The notes: a model not told the origin generated them from the letters alone. Shown: positions 1 to 9,715, counted from the stretch's first letter. The stretch: DNA of 64,000 bases from Caballeronia hypogeia (GCF_001544875.2 NZ_FCOA02000006.1:1-64000); one strand, 5' to 3'. Translations and numbers: made by a program.

Positions 1-77
1 TCGGTATCGGTCAGATTCATTTTGCCCATGACCTGAATCTGAACACACCTGGGGTGCCAATTCAATGATGCAACGCA

Positions 78-959
78 CTAGAAGCCCTTGACCGTCTCGG
101 AGCCCGTCACGCGGATCGCGGGAAAGCGGTCGATCGGCTTGGCAATCTCGTCCTGCGAAGCCACGATCTCCAGCTCGTAGCGCCCGGCGTCGTAAGTCGC
201 TCTGACCACCGCGTTGACCGCCGCGAGCGTATGTTCGAGCGCATTGCGCATCGAATCGCCCTGCAGCGTGCGCGCGACGAACACCGCGCTCGTCAGATCG
301 CCGACGCCCACCGGCTGGCGCGCGAACGGATAGAGCGGCCGCTGCGCAAACCACGCTTCGCCCGGGCTGACGGCGAGCATGTTGAAGGTATCGGCGCGGC
401 TGTTACGGTCGAGCAGATGCTTCACCAGCACCATGCGCGGTCCGCGAGCGATCACCTCGCGGCACGCATCGACGGCTTCTTCCACCGTTTCGATGGTCCG
501 CCCGGCGAGCTTTTCCAGTTCTACGTGATTCGGCATGAGCGCGTCGGCAATTTCGGGCATCGTCGTGACGAGGAAATCCTCGATGCCGGGCGCGACCGCG
601 CAGCCGCCCGACTGACCCATGACCGGATCGCAGAAAAACAGCGCGCGCGGATTGACGGCCTTCACCATCTTCACGATCTCGACGACCGCGCGGCCCTGCT
701 CCGGTGCGCCGAGGTAACCGGAAAGCACTGCGTTGCAGCGCGCCAGCACGCCGATCGCGCCGATGCCTTCGATCACGTTCTGGAGTTCCTCCGCGTCGAA
801 CGCGCTGCCGGTCCAGCGGCCGTATTGCGTGTGATTGGAGAACTGCACGGTGTTGAGCGGCCAGACATTGACGCCGAGACGTCGCATCGGAAAAACCGCC
901 GCGCTGTTGCCCGCATGGCCGAACACCACATGCGATTGAATGCTCAGGACGTTGTTCAT
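78..959 (-). CDS. pdxY: Pyridoxal kinase PdxY
   Basis: Cytoplasmic ribokinase-family enzyme that phosphorylates pyridoxal to pyridoxal 5'-phosphate in the vitamin B6 salvage pathway. The 293-residue product opens with [20 protein letters not shown], the typical PdxY/PdxK N-terminus with the S-H-V-x-x-G-H-x-G motif, has the FFCDPVMG segment in the middle and the anion-hole/catalytic [11 protein letters not shown] loop near residue 230. The ATG at 959 is chosen because the family N-terminus starts there; the longer open frame upstream (to 1118) has no homology. The length is close to the usual 286-290 residues. It is transcribed away from glgC across a 480-base gap. Assignment is by motif and length; PdxY rather than PdxK follows from the N-terminal wording and is the less certain part. 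Confidence 0.93.
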   Translation of the reverse strand: MNNVLSIQSHVVFGHAGNSAAVFPMRRLGVNVWPLNTVQFSNHTQYGRWTGSAFDAEELQNVIEGIGAIGVLARCNAVLSGYLGAPEQGRAVVEIVKMVKAVNPRALFFCDPVMGQSGGCAVAPGIEDFLVTTMPEIADALMPNHVELEKLAGRTIETVEEAVDACREVIARGPRMVLVKHLLDRNSRADTFNMLAVSPGEAWFAQRPLYPFARQPVGVGDLTSAVFVARTLQGDSMRNALEHTLAAVNAVVRATYDAGRYELEIVASQDEIAKPIDRFPAIRVTGSETVKGF

Positions 960-1438
960 GTTCTGATTCCCGATTGATTCCAGGTTGTTCGGTCCGGTGA
1001 AACGTTTGGCCGATGCAGCGCAGCGCGAATCCGATCTCGCGCGTAACGCCCTGGCGGGCCACTCCCGGAAGCATGCCGGATTCGAGCATGCTCCGTATTG
1101 TGCCGTGGCTCGACGCACTGCGGCATGGCGTGCTCGTTATAAATTTCTCCAAAAGGTCGCGCGCCAGCAACATCAACGCGTGTCCATCGGGCCCGCGGCA
1201 CGCTCGTGCGTCATTCGGCATGCCACTTGCTCGAGTGAGCGCGCGCATTCCGGACGCCACGCGCGAACACAAGCAAAAAAACGGGCGACTTCAGCACACG
1301 AATTCGAACGCGCGCCGGATAATGCTCCATCGGCGGCGCGCGCCGTGCAGGCCGAGCGCACCGGACAGATGGCAAAGGCATACGAGGACGAATCCACGGC
1401 AATACATCAATAGTCGCAGGTCAAATCAGGAGGCTGAC
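960..1438. other. Gene-free divergent region between pdxY and glgC
   Basis: About 480 bases separate the two divergent starts. The open frames here (for example 985-1413) have the arginine-rich, low-complexity composition of chance frames in GC-rich DNA, and I see no homology in them. A strong AGGAGG ribosome site at 1427-1433 belongs to glgC. I found no convincing -35/-10 pair or hairpin. Confidence 0.5.
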
Positions 1439-2713
1439 ATGGAGACGTTGTCTAAGAATCGCACCGATTTGCAGAAGTCGACCCTCGCAATCGTCCTCGC
1501 CGGCGGGCGCGGCACCCGTCTAGGACCACTCACCGACAAGCGCGTGAAGCCCGCCGTCCACTTCGGCGGCAAGTACCGAATCATCGACTTCGCGCTGTCC
1601 AACTGTCTCAACTCCGGCATTCGCCGCATCGCCGTCGTCACGCAATACAAGGCGCATTCGCTCATTCGCCATCTCCAGCGCGGCTGGGGTTTCCTGCGCG
1701 GCGAGTTCAACGAGTTCATCGATATCTGGCCGGCGCAGCAGCGCGTCGATTCGAGCTGGTATCGCGGCACCGCCGACGCCGTGTATCAGAACCTGGACAT
1801 CGTCCGTTCGATCGGGCCGGAGTTCGTCATCGTGCTGGCGGGCGATCACATCTACAAGATGGATTACACCCGCATGGTGCTCGATCACGTGGAGAGCGGC
1901 GCGGACTGCACGGTCGGCTGCATCGAGGTGCCGCGCATGGACGCGGTCGCGTTCGGCGTGATGCATGTCGATGAAAACCGCCGCGTCACCGATTTTCTGG
2001 AGAAGCCCGCCGATCCGCCCGCCATGCCGGGCAAGCCGGACGTCGCGCTCGCGAGCATGGGCATCTACGTGTTCAGCGCGAAATATCTCTACGAGATGCT
2101 GCAGGAAAACATCGAGACGTCGAACACGGACCACGACTTCGGCAAGGACATCATTCCGCGCGTCGTGACGACCGGCAAGGCGATCGCGCATCCGTTCGGC
2201 ATGTCGTGCGTCACCTCGTCGAGCGACCCGGAAGCGCCCGCGTACTGGCGCGATGTCGGCACGGTCGACGCCTACTGGTCCGCCAATCTCGATCTCGCCT
2301 CGACCATTCCCGAGCTCGATTTGTACGATCGCAAGTGGCCGATCTGGACGAATCAGGAGCAGTTGCCGCCCGGCAAGTTCGTGCGCGATCTGAACGGCCA
2401 GCAAGGCGCGATCACGAATCTGCTGGTCTGCGGCGGCTGCGTCATTTCGGGATCGCAGGTGTCGAAGTCGGTGTTTTCATCGGCGGTGCGGGTGCACTCG
2501 TTCTGTAACATCAATGAGGCAGTCTTGTTGCCGCAGGTGACGATCGGACCGAGCTGCCGGCTGCAGAAGGTCGTGATCGACCGGGGCTGCACGGTGCCCG
2601 AAGGACTCGTGGTGGGCGAAGATCCGGACGACGACGCCGCGCGCTTCTTCCGCACGGAGTCCGGCGTGACGCTGATCACGCGCGATGCGCTCGCTCGGAT
2701 CGGACAGCGCTAG
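1439..2713 (+). CDS. glgC: Glucose-1-phosphate adenylyltransferase GlgC
   Basis: ADP-glucose pyrophosphorylase, the first committed step of glycogen synthesis: ATP plus glucose 1-phosphate gives ADP-glucose. The 424-residue product has the nucleotidyltransferase signature [20 protein letters not shown] at residues 21-40, followed by [13 protein letters not shown], the catalytic stretch GDHIYKMDY, and a C-terminal left-handed beta-helix acyltransferase-like half (around [16 protein letters not shown]). Its length matches the bacterial enzyme (E. coli 431). The start at 1439 is set by an AGGAGG site 6 bases upstream; the frame is open further upstream without homology. glgA follows after 45 bases, so the two form an operon. 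The family is usually regulated by glycolytic intermediates; nothing in the sequence speaks against that here. Confidence 0.97.
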   Translation: METLSKNRTDLQKSTLAIVLAGGRGTRLGPLTDKRVKPAVHFGGKYRIIDFALSNCLNSGIRRIAVVTQYKAHSLIRHLQRGWGFLRGEFNEFIDIWPAQQRVDSSWYRGTADAVYQNLDIVRSIGPEFVIVLAGDHIYKMDYTRMVLDHVESGADCTVGCIEVPRMDAVAFGVMHVDENRRVTDFLEKPADPPAMPGKPDVALASMGIYVFSAKYLYEMLQENIETSNTDHDFGKDIIPRVVTTGKAIAHPFGMSCVTSSSDPEAPAYWRDVGTVDAYWSANLDLASTIPELDLYDRKWPIWTNQEQLPPGKFVRDLNGQQGAITNLLVCGGCVISGSQVSKSVFSSAVRVHSFCNINEAVLLPQVTIGPSCRLQKVVIDRGCTVPEGLVVGEDPDDDAARFFRTESGVTLITRDALARIGQR

Positions 2714-2758
2714 AAGCGCTCGCGCTGCTCACAACAACACCAATCGACGGGAGCGCCG

Positions 2759-4222
2759 ATGACCGTATGCGTGCTGCATGCCGCTGCAGAAATGTTTCCG
2801 CTGTTGAAAACCGGCGGCCTCGCCGACGTGGTGGGCGCATTGCCGCCCGCGCAATCGCAACTCGGCACGAACGCGCGCGTCGTGCTGCCGGGCTTTCCGG
2901 CGGTGACGGCGGGCCTCGACGATCTGCAGCCCGTCGCCGATCTCGGCCACGCATTCGGCGTGGGCAGCGTGCGGCTCGAGCGCGGCGTGCTGGCGCCGCA
3001 CGGCGTGGTCGTGTACGTGGTGCGCTGCGATCCGTTTTACGATCGGCCGGGCAATCCCTATCTCGACGGCGCCCATCGCTCGTATGCGGATAACGACCGC
3101 CGCTTCGCGCTGCTCGGCTGGGCCGCGGCGCGCATCGCGACGGGCGCCGATCCGGCGTGGAAGCCGCACATCGTGCACGCGCACGACTGGCACGCGGGCC
3201 TCGCGCCGGCGTATCTGCGAGCGTTCCAGCGCAGTGGCGCGGCGAAGGTCGCGAGCGTGATGACCGTGCACAACCTCGCGTATCAGGGCACGTTCCCCGC
3301 GTCGGAATTCGGCGTGCTGCAACTGCCGGGCGATTTCTACGCGGTGGAAGGCGTGGAGTTCTACGGCCACGTTTCCTTCCTGAAGGCGGGCCTGTACTAC
3401 GCCGACCGCATCACGACCGTCAGTCCGACCTACGCGCGGGAAATCCAGACCCAGGCGCACGGGGCTGGGTTGCACGGCCTCTTGCAGACGCGCACGCACG
3501 ACATCACCGGCATTCTGAACGGCGTCGACTATTCGATCTGGAGCCCGACGGTCGACGACGCCATCGCGTCGAAGTACACGGTGTCGAAAATGTCGGGCAA
3601 GTCGAAATGCAAGACCGCGCTGCAGGAGCGCATGGGCCTCGCGCGCGACGACGACGCCCTGCTCTTCGGCGTCGTCAGCCGTCTGACCGAGCAGAAAGGC
3701 CTCGACCTGTTGCTCTCGGCCGTGCCCGATATCGTGCAGCGCGGCGGCCAGCTCGTCGTGCTCGGCACCGGCGACCCGGCGCTCGAAACCGGCATGAAGA
3801 ACGCGGCGGCGGCGCATCCGGGCGCGGTCGCGGTCGAACTGGGCTTCGACGAGACGCTGTCGCATTCGATCATCGCGGGAAGCGACGTCGTCATGGTGCC
3901 CTCGCGCTTCGAGCCGTGCGGCCTCACGCAGTTGTACGCGCTGGCGTACGGCGCGCCGCCGCTGGTGCATCGCGTGGGCGGGCTCGCGGATACGGTTGTC
4001 GATTCGTCGCTCGAAAATCTCGCCGACGACCTCGCCACCGGTTTCGTCTTCGATACCTTCGACCGCGCCGGGATCGTCGGCGCGATCCGGCGCGCGTTCG
4101 CGCTGAAGGCGCGGCGCTCCGAGTGGAAGGCCGTGGTCAAGCGCGCGATGGGCCGCAACTTCGGCTGGGAAGCCGCTGCGCTCGCGTATTCGGAGGTTTA
4201 TCAGGGGCTGGGAGCGCACTGA
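2759..4222 (+). CDS. glgA: Glycogen synthase GlgA
   Basis: GT5 ADP-glucose-dependent alpha-1,4-glucan synthase that extends glycogen with the product of the preceding glgC. The 487 residues begin MTVCVLHAAAEMFPLLKTGG, with the substrate-binding K-T-G-G motif at 17-20 and GGLADVVGALP directly after, and carry the C-terminal GT-B donor-site motif SRFEPCGLTQLYALAYG near 381-397 (catalytic Glu in FEPCG). VVSRLTEQKGLDLL in the second Rossmann domain is also typical. Length equals the family norm (about 477). No branching enzyme (glgB), phosphorylase or debranching enzyme follows directly; the next gene is an unrelated dehydrogenase. Confidence 0.96.
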   Translation: MTVCVLHAAAEMFPLLKTGGLADVVGALPPAQSQLGTNARVVLPGFPAVTAGLDDLQPVADLGHAFGVGSVRLERGVLAPHGVVVYVVRCDPFYDRPGNPYLDGAHRSYADNDRRFALLGWAAARIATGADPAWKPHIVHAHDWHAGLAPAYLRAFQRSGAAKVASVMTVHNLAYQGTFPASEFGVLQLPGDFYAVEGVEFYGHVSFLKAGLYYADRITTVSPTYAREIQTQAHGAGLHGLLQTRTHDITGILNGVDYSIWSPTVDDAIASKYTVSKMSGKSKCKTALQERMGLARDDDALLFGVVSRLTEQKGLDLLLSAVPDIVQRGGQLVVLGTGDPALETGMKNAAAAHPGAVAVELGFDETLSHSIIAGSDVVMVPSRFEPCGLTQLYALAYGAPPLVHRVGGLADTVVDSSLENLADDLATGFVFDTFDRAGIVGAIRRAFALKARRSEWKAVVKRAMGRNFGWEAAALAYSEVYQGLGAH

Positions 4223-4294
4223 GCGTCGCCGATTTGTCGCTTTTTGCGGGCGCGCGCCTTGCTCCGGCAAAAGACGATCTAAACGGAAACGCAC

Positions 4295-5095
4295 ATGCAC
4301 AAACCCCTCGCAGGCCAGATCGCGCTCGTGACGGGCGCGAGTTCGGGCATCGGCACGGGCGTGGCGCAAGCGCTCGCCGATGCGGGCGCGCACGTCGCCA
4401 TCAACTATCACTCGCACGCGGAACCCGCGGAAAAGCTCGCCGCGGCGATCACCGCGAAAGGCGGAGAGGCGTTCGCAGTGGGCGCGGATGTGTCCGATGA
4501 AGCGCAGACCGACGCGATGTTCGATGCCGTCGTGAAGCGCTACGGCACCGTCGATATCGTCGTCGCGAATTCCGGGTTGCAAAAGGACGCGAAATTCACC
4601 GCGCTCACGCTCGCCGACTGGAAGACGGTCATCGACACCAATCTCACCGGGCAATTTCTCACGGCGCAGCGTGCGGTGCGCGAGTTCGAGCGGCGCGGCA
4701 TGCGCGAAGTGTCAAAGGCGCTCGGCAAGATCATCTGCATGAGTTCCGTGCACGAGCTGATTCCGTGGGCCGGACACGTGAACTACGCGGCGTCCAAGGG
4801 CGGCATCCAGATGATGATGAAAACCATCGCGCAGGAAGTGGCGCCGCTGCGCATTCGCGTGAACGGCATCGCGCCGGGCGCGATCCGCACGCCGATCAAC
4901 CGGGACGCGTGGGACTCGCAGGACAAGCTCGACAAGCTGCTGACGCTGGTGCCTTACGGGCGCATCGGCGAGGTCGAGGATATTGGCCGCGCGGCGGTCT
5001 GGCTCGCCTCGGACGAGAGCGATTACGTCGTCGGCACCACGCTGTTCGTCGATGGCGGCATGGCGCTCTATCCGGCATTCGCGGACAACGGCTGA
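4295..5095 (+). CDS. SDR-family oxidoreductase, glucose 1-dehydrogenase-like
   Basis: Classical short-chain dehydrogenase of 266 residues. The Rossmann motif TGASSGIG lies at 13-20, the NAG-equivalent is ANSG at 91-94 (Asn-Ser-Gly instead of Asn-Ala-Gly), and the catalytic Ser-Tyr-Lys set is S151, Y164, K168 in MSSVHELIPWAGHVNYAASK. The C-terminal GTTLFVDGGMALYPAF resembles bacterial glucose 1-dehydrogenases, so glucose/gluconolactone is a plausible reaction and NAD(P) the cofactor, but substrate cannot be read from the sequence. It sits 72 bases after glgA and 33 before a flavoprotein gene, on the same strand, so it may be read with the glycogen genes. Confidence 0.85.
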   Translation: MHKPLAGQIALVTGASSGIGTGVAQALADAGAHVAINYHSHAEPAEKLAAAITAKGGEAFAVGADVSDEAQTDAMFDAVVKRYGTVDIVVANSGLQKDAKFTALTLADWKTVIDTNLTGQFLTAQRAVREFERRGMREVSKALGKIICMSSVHELIPWAGHVNYAASKGGIQMMMKTIAQEVAPLRIRVNGIAPGAIRTPINRDAWDSQDKLDKLLTLVPYGRIGEVEDIGRAAVWLASDESDYVVGTTLFVDGGMALYPAFADNG

Positions 5096-5128
5096 GCGCG
5101 CCGCGATCATCAAATAACAGGAACAAAG

Positions 5129-6565
5129 ATGAGGGAAATCGGAGTGGATGTCGCCGTGATCGGCGCGGGCACGGCGGGCCTGGCCGCGCTTCGCGCGGCG
5201 CGGCTCGCGGGCGCGAGCGCGGTTCTGATCGAAAGCGGCGAGCTGGGAACAACCTGCGCGCGCGTCGGCTGCATGCCGTCCAAGCTGCTGCTCGCGGCGG
5301 CGAACGGTCTGCATGACGCGCGATCGCTCGCGGCGCGCGGCATCGAGGGCACGCATGCGCTCGAGGCCAATTACGCACAGGTGCTCGACTACGTGCGGCG
5401 CGAACGCGATTACTTCGTCAAGGGCGTGATCGAGGAAATCGATGCACTGCCGGCCGGTTTGCTGCTGCGCGGCGAGGCGCGCTTCGAAGCGCCGACGCGG
5501 CTGCTGGTAGGCGACGATACGCGGGTCGAGTCGAAGCGCGTCGTGATCGCGACCGGCGCGGGGCCACGCGTGCCCGACGAGCTGAAGGTGTTCGGCGACA
5601 AGCTCATCACGAGCGACGATCTCTTCGAGCTGCGCACGTTGCCGAAGCGCATCGCGGTGTTCGGCGCGGGGCCGATCGCGCTGGAGCTCGGACAGGCGCT
5701 GGCGCGGCTCGACGTCGAAATCTTCATGTTCGGCAAGGGCGGCAGCGTGGCGGCGCTGACCGATACGCCCGTGCGCGATACGCTCGCCGCCGCCCTTGCC
5801 GACGAGTTCCATTTCGATCCCGATGCGAAGTTCGACGCCATGTCGCTGGAAGACGGCGCGCCTACGCTGCGCTTCAAATCAGCCGATGGCGAAGCGCAGG
5901 TCGAGCGCTTCGATCTCGTGCTCGCCGCCACCGGTCGCGCCCCGAATCTCGCGCCGCTCGCGCTGGAAAACGCAGGCATCGAACTAAACGAAAAGGGCGT
6001 GCCGCTCTTCGACGAAACCACGATGCAGTGCGGCAAAAGCGGCATTTTCATCGCGGGCGATTGCGACGGCACCCGGCCCTGGCTGCACGACGCCGCCGAC
6101 GAAGGCAAGCTCGCCGGCGACAATGCCGCGCGCTTTCCCAACGTGCAGTCGATGAAGCGCAAGGTGGCGTTCTCGATCGTGTTCAGCGAGCCGCAGGTGG
6201 CGATCGTCGGCGCGTCCTACGACAAGCTCGACCGCCAGATGACCGTGACCGGCGAAGCATCGTTCGAGAACCAGGGGCGCAGCCGCGTGATGCGGCAGAA
6301 TCGCGGCCTGCTGCACGTCTATGCCGACGCAAAAACCAGCAAGCTGCGCGGCGCGCAAGGCTGCGGTCCCGCGATGGAACACATCGGGCATTTGCTCGCG
6401 TGGGCACTGCAACTCGAACTGACGCTGGATGAAGCGCTCAAGCTGCCGTTTTATCATCCGGTGGTGGAAGAAGGCTTGCGCAGCGCACTGAAGGACGCGG
6501 ACCGCAAGTGCTACGAAGAGCGTTCGGAAACGCCGCCCGCGCTGCCGGCCGCGGCGGGCTGCTGA
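5129..6565 (+). CDS. Dihydrolipoyl dehydrogenase-like flavoprotein disulfide reductase
   Basis: Class I pyridine-nucleotide disulfide oxidoreductase of 478 residues. It has an FAD-binding VIGAGTAGLAALRAARLAGA near the N-terminus, the redox pair C43/C48 in TTCARVGCMPSK, an NAD(P)-binding FGAGPIALELGQALARL at 178-194, the second FAD motif GIFIAGDCDG near 305-314, and the C-terminal dimer-domain His/Glu pair H443 and E447 in YHPVVEEGL. These are the parts of an active lipoamide-dehydrogenase-type enzyme. No 2-oxoacid dehydrogenase or lipoyl protein gene is nearby, and the C-terminal region is more divergent than in the housekeeping lpdA, so a different disulfide substrate is possible. It is the last gene of the rightward block; a strong terminator follows. 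Confidence 0.88.
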   Translation: MREIGVDVAVIGAGTAGLAALRAARLAGASAVLIESGELGTTCARVGCMPSKLLLAAANGLHDARSLAARGIEGTHALEANYAQVLDYVRRERDYFVKGVIEEIDALPAGLLLRGEARFEAPTRLLVGDDTRVESKRVVIATGAGPRVPDELKVFGDKLITSDDLFELRTLPKRIAVFGAGPIALELGQALARLDVEIFMFGKGGSVAALTDTPVRDTLAAALADEFHFDPDAKFDAMSLEDGAPTLRFKSADGEAQVERFDLVLAATGRAPNLAPLALENAGIELNEKGVPLFDETTMQCGKSGIFIAGDCDGTRPWLHDAADEGKLAGDNAARFPNVQSMKRKVAFSIVFSEPQVAIVGASYDKLDRQMTVTGEASFENQGRSRVMRQNRGLLHVYADAKTSKLRGAQGCGPAMEHIGHLLAWALQLELTLDEALKLPFYHPVVEEGLRSALKDADRKCYEERSETPPALPAAAGC

Positions 6566-6574
6566 AAAAACAAA

Positions 6575-6609
6575 AACGCCGGTTGCAGTAGCAACCGGCG
6601 TTCGTCTTT
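6575..6609 (+). terminator. Rho-independent terminator after the dihydrolipoyl dehydrogenase-like gene
   Basis: A perfect 12-bp stem, AACGCCGGTTGC at 6575-6586 and its complement at 6591-6602, closes on an AGTA loop 9 bases after the stop codon. It is followed by a T-rich run (TTCGTCTTT) and preceded by A-rich sequence, so it may also work for the leftward gene that ends at 6638. Confidence 0.85.
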
Positions 6610-6637
6610 GAGTCGAGCCAGAAAGAGCCGCTATGTT

Positions 6638-6994
6638 TTAGCTCCCGCTCAGACCATATTGCAGCGCGAGGTCGAAACCCAGCACCACTAAAGAGCAGAA
6701 GATACCGAGCGACAGGTTAGCCAGCCGATGGCCGACGTCCTTGTGCTTCGTCAGCACGGCGCCCGCGAGGAACGCGATTTCCACGATGATCTGCATGCAA
6801 AACACGGCAATCATCAACGCGAACTCATAACCCATCGAGTGGAAGTTCATGAAGTTGAAGCCGTTTACCGCGACCCAGGACCCTACTCGCCAAGCTTCGT
6901 ATGCCAATAGCAGCAACGGGAAGAAATAGCTGGCTACATAAGTCGGCACCGTGGCGTGCCGCAATTCCATATTTAAGTGTCGTGTTACTTGCAT
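6638..6994 (-). CDS. Small integral membrane protein of unknown function
   Basis: A 118-residue protein that I do not recognise. After a short N-terminus (MQVTRHLNMELRHATVPTYV) it has four hydrophobic stretches: around SYFFPLLLLAYEAW, a middle helix after GFNFMNFHSMG, FCMQIIVEIAFLAGAVL, and LSLGIFCSLVVLGFDLAL, so it is probably a four-helix inner-membrane protein. The ATG at 6994 is chosen because a GAGGAG ribosome site precedes it by 5 bases; the open frame reaches back to 7108 without such support. It stands alone between the mmsB 3' end and a convergent terminator. Base composition is lower in GC than its neighbours, which may hint at a separate history. Confidence 0.7.
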   Translation of the reverse strand: MQVTRHLNMELRHATVPTYVASYFFPLLLLAYEAWRVGSWVAVNGFNFMNFHSMGYEFALMIAVFCMQIIVEIAFLAGAVLTKHKDVGHRLANLSLGIFCSLVVLGFDLALQYGLSGS

Positions 6995-7211
6995 CGCGTA
7001 CTCCTCATCTGATTGCCCGAAGACGACGGGCGTTCTACCAGCACCGTGGCGCAACCGGAGCGTTCGAATTGAACGGCAGACGGGCGTCGTGCTTTTAGAA
7101 TAGGACAATTTTTTGGAAAGCGAATCATCGTATTCCCGATGCCCTTAACCACTAAGGGATTACGCGATGCATTGTGCAGTGCAGCTTAATAAAGCAGTTA
7201 TAACCGAGCCC

Positions 7212-7254
7212 TTAATTCGGCACGCACGTGCCTGTCATGCGCATGCCGAATTAA
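7212..7254 (-). terminator. 11-bp perfect inverted repeat downstream of mmsB
   Basis: TTAATTCGGCA at 7212-7222 is matched by its exact complement at 7244-7254 around a 21-base spacer. It lies 28 bases past the mmsB stop, in AT-rich sequence, where a leftward transcript would end, but no long T tract follows. It could equally be an operator for the small membrane protein gene downstream. A smaller hairpin (CCCTTA/TAAGGG, 7142-7158) lies nearby. Confidence 0.4.
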
Positions 7255-7281
7255 TACCTTATTTGATTTCTTTTACAGGCT

Positions 7282-8166
7282 TCAGTTCTTCGCGTACAGC
7301 TTGATAATGCCTGAAAAATCGAGCCCGCCGTGGCCCTGCTGACTCATCGACTGATACATTTGTTGTGCCAGCGCGCCCATGAAAACCGGCTGCTTCGCAC
7401 CGCGCGCCGCATCGACGGCGAGACCCAGATCCTTGAGCATCAGATCCGCGCCGAAGCCGCCCGAGTAACCGCGCGATGCCGGCGCCGTTTCCACGATGCC
7501 CGGATAGGGATTACACGTATCCGAACTCCAGCAGCGCCCCGTCGACGTATTGATGATGCTCGCCAGCTTCGTCGGATCGATGCCGAGCGTTTCGCCGAGC
7601 TTCATCGCTTCGGCGACGCCAATCATGGAAATCCCCAACAGCAGGTTATTGCAGATCTTCGCGATCTGACCCGTGCCGGTTTCGCCGCAGCGCACCATGT
7701 TCTTGCCCATGCCGGAGAGCACCGGACGCAGCGTTTCGAACAACGCCTCGTCCGCGCCGACCATGAAGGTCAGCGTGCCCGCCTGCGCGCCGACGACGCC
7801 GCCCGACACCGGCGCATCCGCGAACGGATTGCCGTGCTTCGCGGCCGCCTCGCCAACCAGCTTCGCGGTCGCCGGATCGATCGTGCTGCTGTCCACGAGC
7901 GGCACGCCGGACGCGACGCCCGCGAGCACGCCGTCGTCGTTCAGATAGACCGCCTTTACGTGCTGCGCCGCAGGCAGCATCGTGATGACGACTTCCGCGC
8001 CTTCGGCCGCCGCGCGCGGCGACGCGGCGAGCGTCGCGCCCGCCGCCTTCGCGGCATCGAGCGCGGCGGGCACGAGATCGAACGCGTTGAGCGCGTGACC
8101 CGCCTTCAGCAGATTGGCGGCCATCGGGCCACCCATGTGGCCCAGGCCGATAAAACCGATCTTCAT
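7282..8166 (-). CDS. mmsB: 3-hydroxyisobutyrate dehydrogenase MmsB
   Basis: NAD-dependent oxidation of 3-hydroxyisobutyrate to methylmalonate semialdehyde in valine degradation. The 294 residues contain the family N-terminal dinucleotide fold IGFIGLGHMGGPMAAN (3-18), the substrate-binding DAPVSGGVVGAQAG (117-130), and the catalytic lysine K170 in AKICNNLLLG, all in the expected spacing. Length is typical (about 295-300). It lies 16 bases downstream of mmsA on the same strand, giving an mmsA-mmsB operon; the substrate of one enzyme is the product of the other. No acyl-CoA dehydrogenase or enoyl-CoA hydratase genes of the upper valine pathway are adjacent. Confidence 0.95.
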   Translation of the reverse strand: MKIGFIGLGHMGGPMAANLLKAGHALNAFDLVPAALDAAKAAGATLAASPRAAAEGAEVVITMLPAAQHVKAVYLNDDGVLAGVASGVPLVDSSTIDPATAKLVGEAAAKHGNPFADAPVSGGVVGAQAGTLTFMVGADEALFETLRPVLSGMGKNMVRCGETGTGQIAKICNNLLLGISMIGVAEAMKLGETLGIDPTKLASIINTSTGRCWSSDTCNPYPGIVETAPASRGYSGGFGADLMLKDLGLAVDAARGAKQPVFMGALAQQMYQSMSQQGHGGLDFSGIIKLYAKN

Positions 8167-8182
8167 CGCCGTCTCCCCGTTC

Positions 8183-9715
8183 TTATTTCAACGCAATGGT
8201 CGTGTTGACGCCGTCGTTCACGGTGGCGTCGTCGAACCAGCGCGCGGTGACCGTTTTCGTCTGCGTGTAGAACTGCACGACCTGCTTGCCATACGGCCCG
8301 AGATCGCCGAGCTTCGAGCCGCGCGAGCCGGTGAAGCTGAACGCGGGCACCGGCACCGGAATCGGAATGTTGATGCCCACCTGGCCGATGTCGATCTCGC
8401 TCTGGAACTTGCGCGCCGCCGCGCCGCTTTGCGTGAAGAGCCCGACGCCGTTGCCCATCGGATTGCGGTTGACGAGCGCGATGGCGTCGTCGAGCGTCTC
8501 GGCTTCCACGCAGCACAGCACCGGGCCGAAGATTTCGGTCTTGTAGATCGACATGTCGGTATCGACGTTCGTGAAGATCGTCGGGCCGATGAAGTTGCCG
8601 CTCTCGTAGCCCTTCACGTCGATGCCGCGCCCATCCAGCGCGAGCGTCGCGCCCTCTTCCACGCCTTGGCCGATCAGCCCGAGGATGCGCTCCTTCGCCA
8701 CCTTCGACACGACCGGCCCCACGTCCGTATTCGGCTCCGTGCCGCCGTTGACCTTGAGCGTCTTCGCCTTCTCGACCAGTTCAGGCACCCAGTCCTTCGA
8801 CGCGCCCACGAACACCGCCACCGAGGTCGCCATGCAGCGCTGCCCCGCCGCGCCAAAACCCGCGCCGGCGAGCGCGTTGAGCGTCTGCTCCTTGTTGGCG
8901 TCGGGCAATACGACGGCGTGATTTTTCGCGCCCATCATCGATTGCACGCGCTTGCCGTGCTGGCTCGCGAGGTTGTAGACGTGCGTGCCGACGGCCGTCG
9001 AGCCGACGAACGAGATCGCCTTGATGTCCGGATGCGTGCAGATCGCGTCGACCACTTTCTTGCCGCCGTGCACGACGTTCAGCACGCCCGCCGGTACGCC
9101 CGCTTCGATTGCGAGCTCGACCAGTTCCATCGTCGAAAGCGGGTCCTGCTCGGACGGTTTCAGCACGAAAGTGTTGCCGCAGACGATCGCCATCGGGAAC
9201 ATCCACAGCGGGATCATCGCGGGGAAATTGAACGGCGTGATGCCCGCGCATACGCCGATCGGCTGACGCAGCGTGTACGTATCGACGCCGCCCGCGACGT
9301 TCTCGGAGAATTCGCCCTGCTGCAGCGTGCTGATCGAGCACGCGTGCTCGACCACTTCGAGACCGCGGAAGATGTCGCCTTCTGCATCCGCGAGCGTCTT
9401 GCCTTGCTCCGCCGTGAGCGTCTGCGCGATGCGCTTCTGGTTCTGACGCACGAGGTCCTGGAACTTGAGCATCAGGCGCATGCGCGCGCCGAGCGGCGTC
9501 GTGCGCCAGGTCTGAAAGGCCTTCTGGGCTGCGGCGACGGCGGCGTTCACTTCGTCCATCGTCGCGAACGGCACGCGGCCGACCACTTCCTGCGTCGCCG
9601 GATTGACGATGTCGCGCCACTCCGCCGTCTTCGAGTCGACGAACTGACCGTCGATGAGCAGTTTGGCCGTGCGGACGGACGCACTCTGCGCCGGATGTTC
9701 AGCAGCGATATTCAC
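8183..9715 (-). CDS. mmsA: CoA-acylating methylmalonate-semialdehyde dehydrogenase MmsA
   Basis: Aldehyde-dehydrogenase-superfamily enzyme that converts (methyl)malonate semialdehyde to propionyl-/acetyl-CoA with release of CO2. The 510 residues show the NAD-binding stretch GITPFNFPAMIPLWMFP at 158-174, FVGSTAVG at 236-243 and the catalytic cysteine C294 in GAAGQRCMATS. The MmsA subfamily uses this QRCMA form and lacks the general-base Glu region of hydrolytic ALDHs; LKPSEQDPLS is also typical. First gene of the leftward mmsAB operon, divergent from a LysR gene 200 bases away. Confidence 0.95.
   Translation of the reverse strand: MNIAAEHPAQSASVRTAKLLIDGQFVDSKTAEWRDIVNPATQEVVGRVPFATMDEVNAAVAAAQKAFQTWRTTPLGARMRLMLKFQDLVRQNQKRIAQTLTAEQGKTLADAEGDIFRGLEVVEHACSISTLQQGEFSENVAGGVDTYTLRQPIGVCAGITPFNFPAMIPLWMFPMAIVCGNTFVLKPSEQDPLSTMELVELAIEAGVPAGVLNVVHGGKKVVDAICTHPDIKAISFVGSTAVGTHVYNLASQHGKRVQSMMGAKNHAVVLPDANKEQTLNALAGAGFGAAGQRCMATSVAVFVGASKDWVPELVEKAKTLKVNGGTEPNTDVGPVVSKVAKERILGLIGQGVEEGATLALDGRGIDVKGYESGNFIGPTIFTNVDTDMSIYKTEIFGPVLCCVEAETLDDAIALVNRNPMGNGVGLFTQSGAAARKFQSEIDIGQVGINIPIPVPVPAFSFTGSRGSKLGDLGPYGKQVVQFYTQTKTVTARWFDDATVNDGVNTTIALK

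Noticed and set aside
1..30. Possible N-terminus of a leftward gene beginning MGKMNLTD at 30
   Set aside because: Only ten codons are visible and no good ribosome site precedes the ATG. It is possible but cannot be supported.
2729..4654. 641-codon minus-strand frame opposite glgA
   Set aside because: No motif, biased composition, and fully antisense to glgA.
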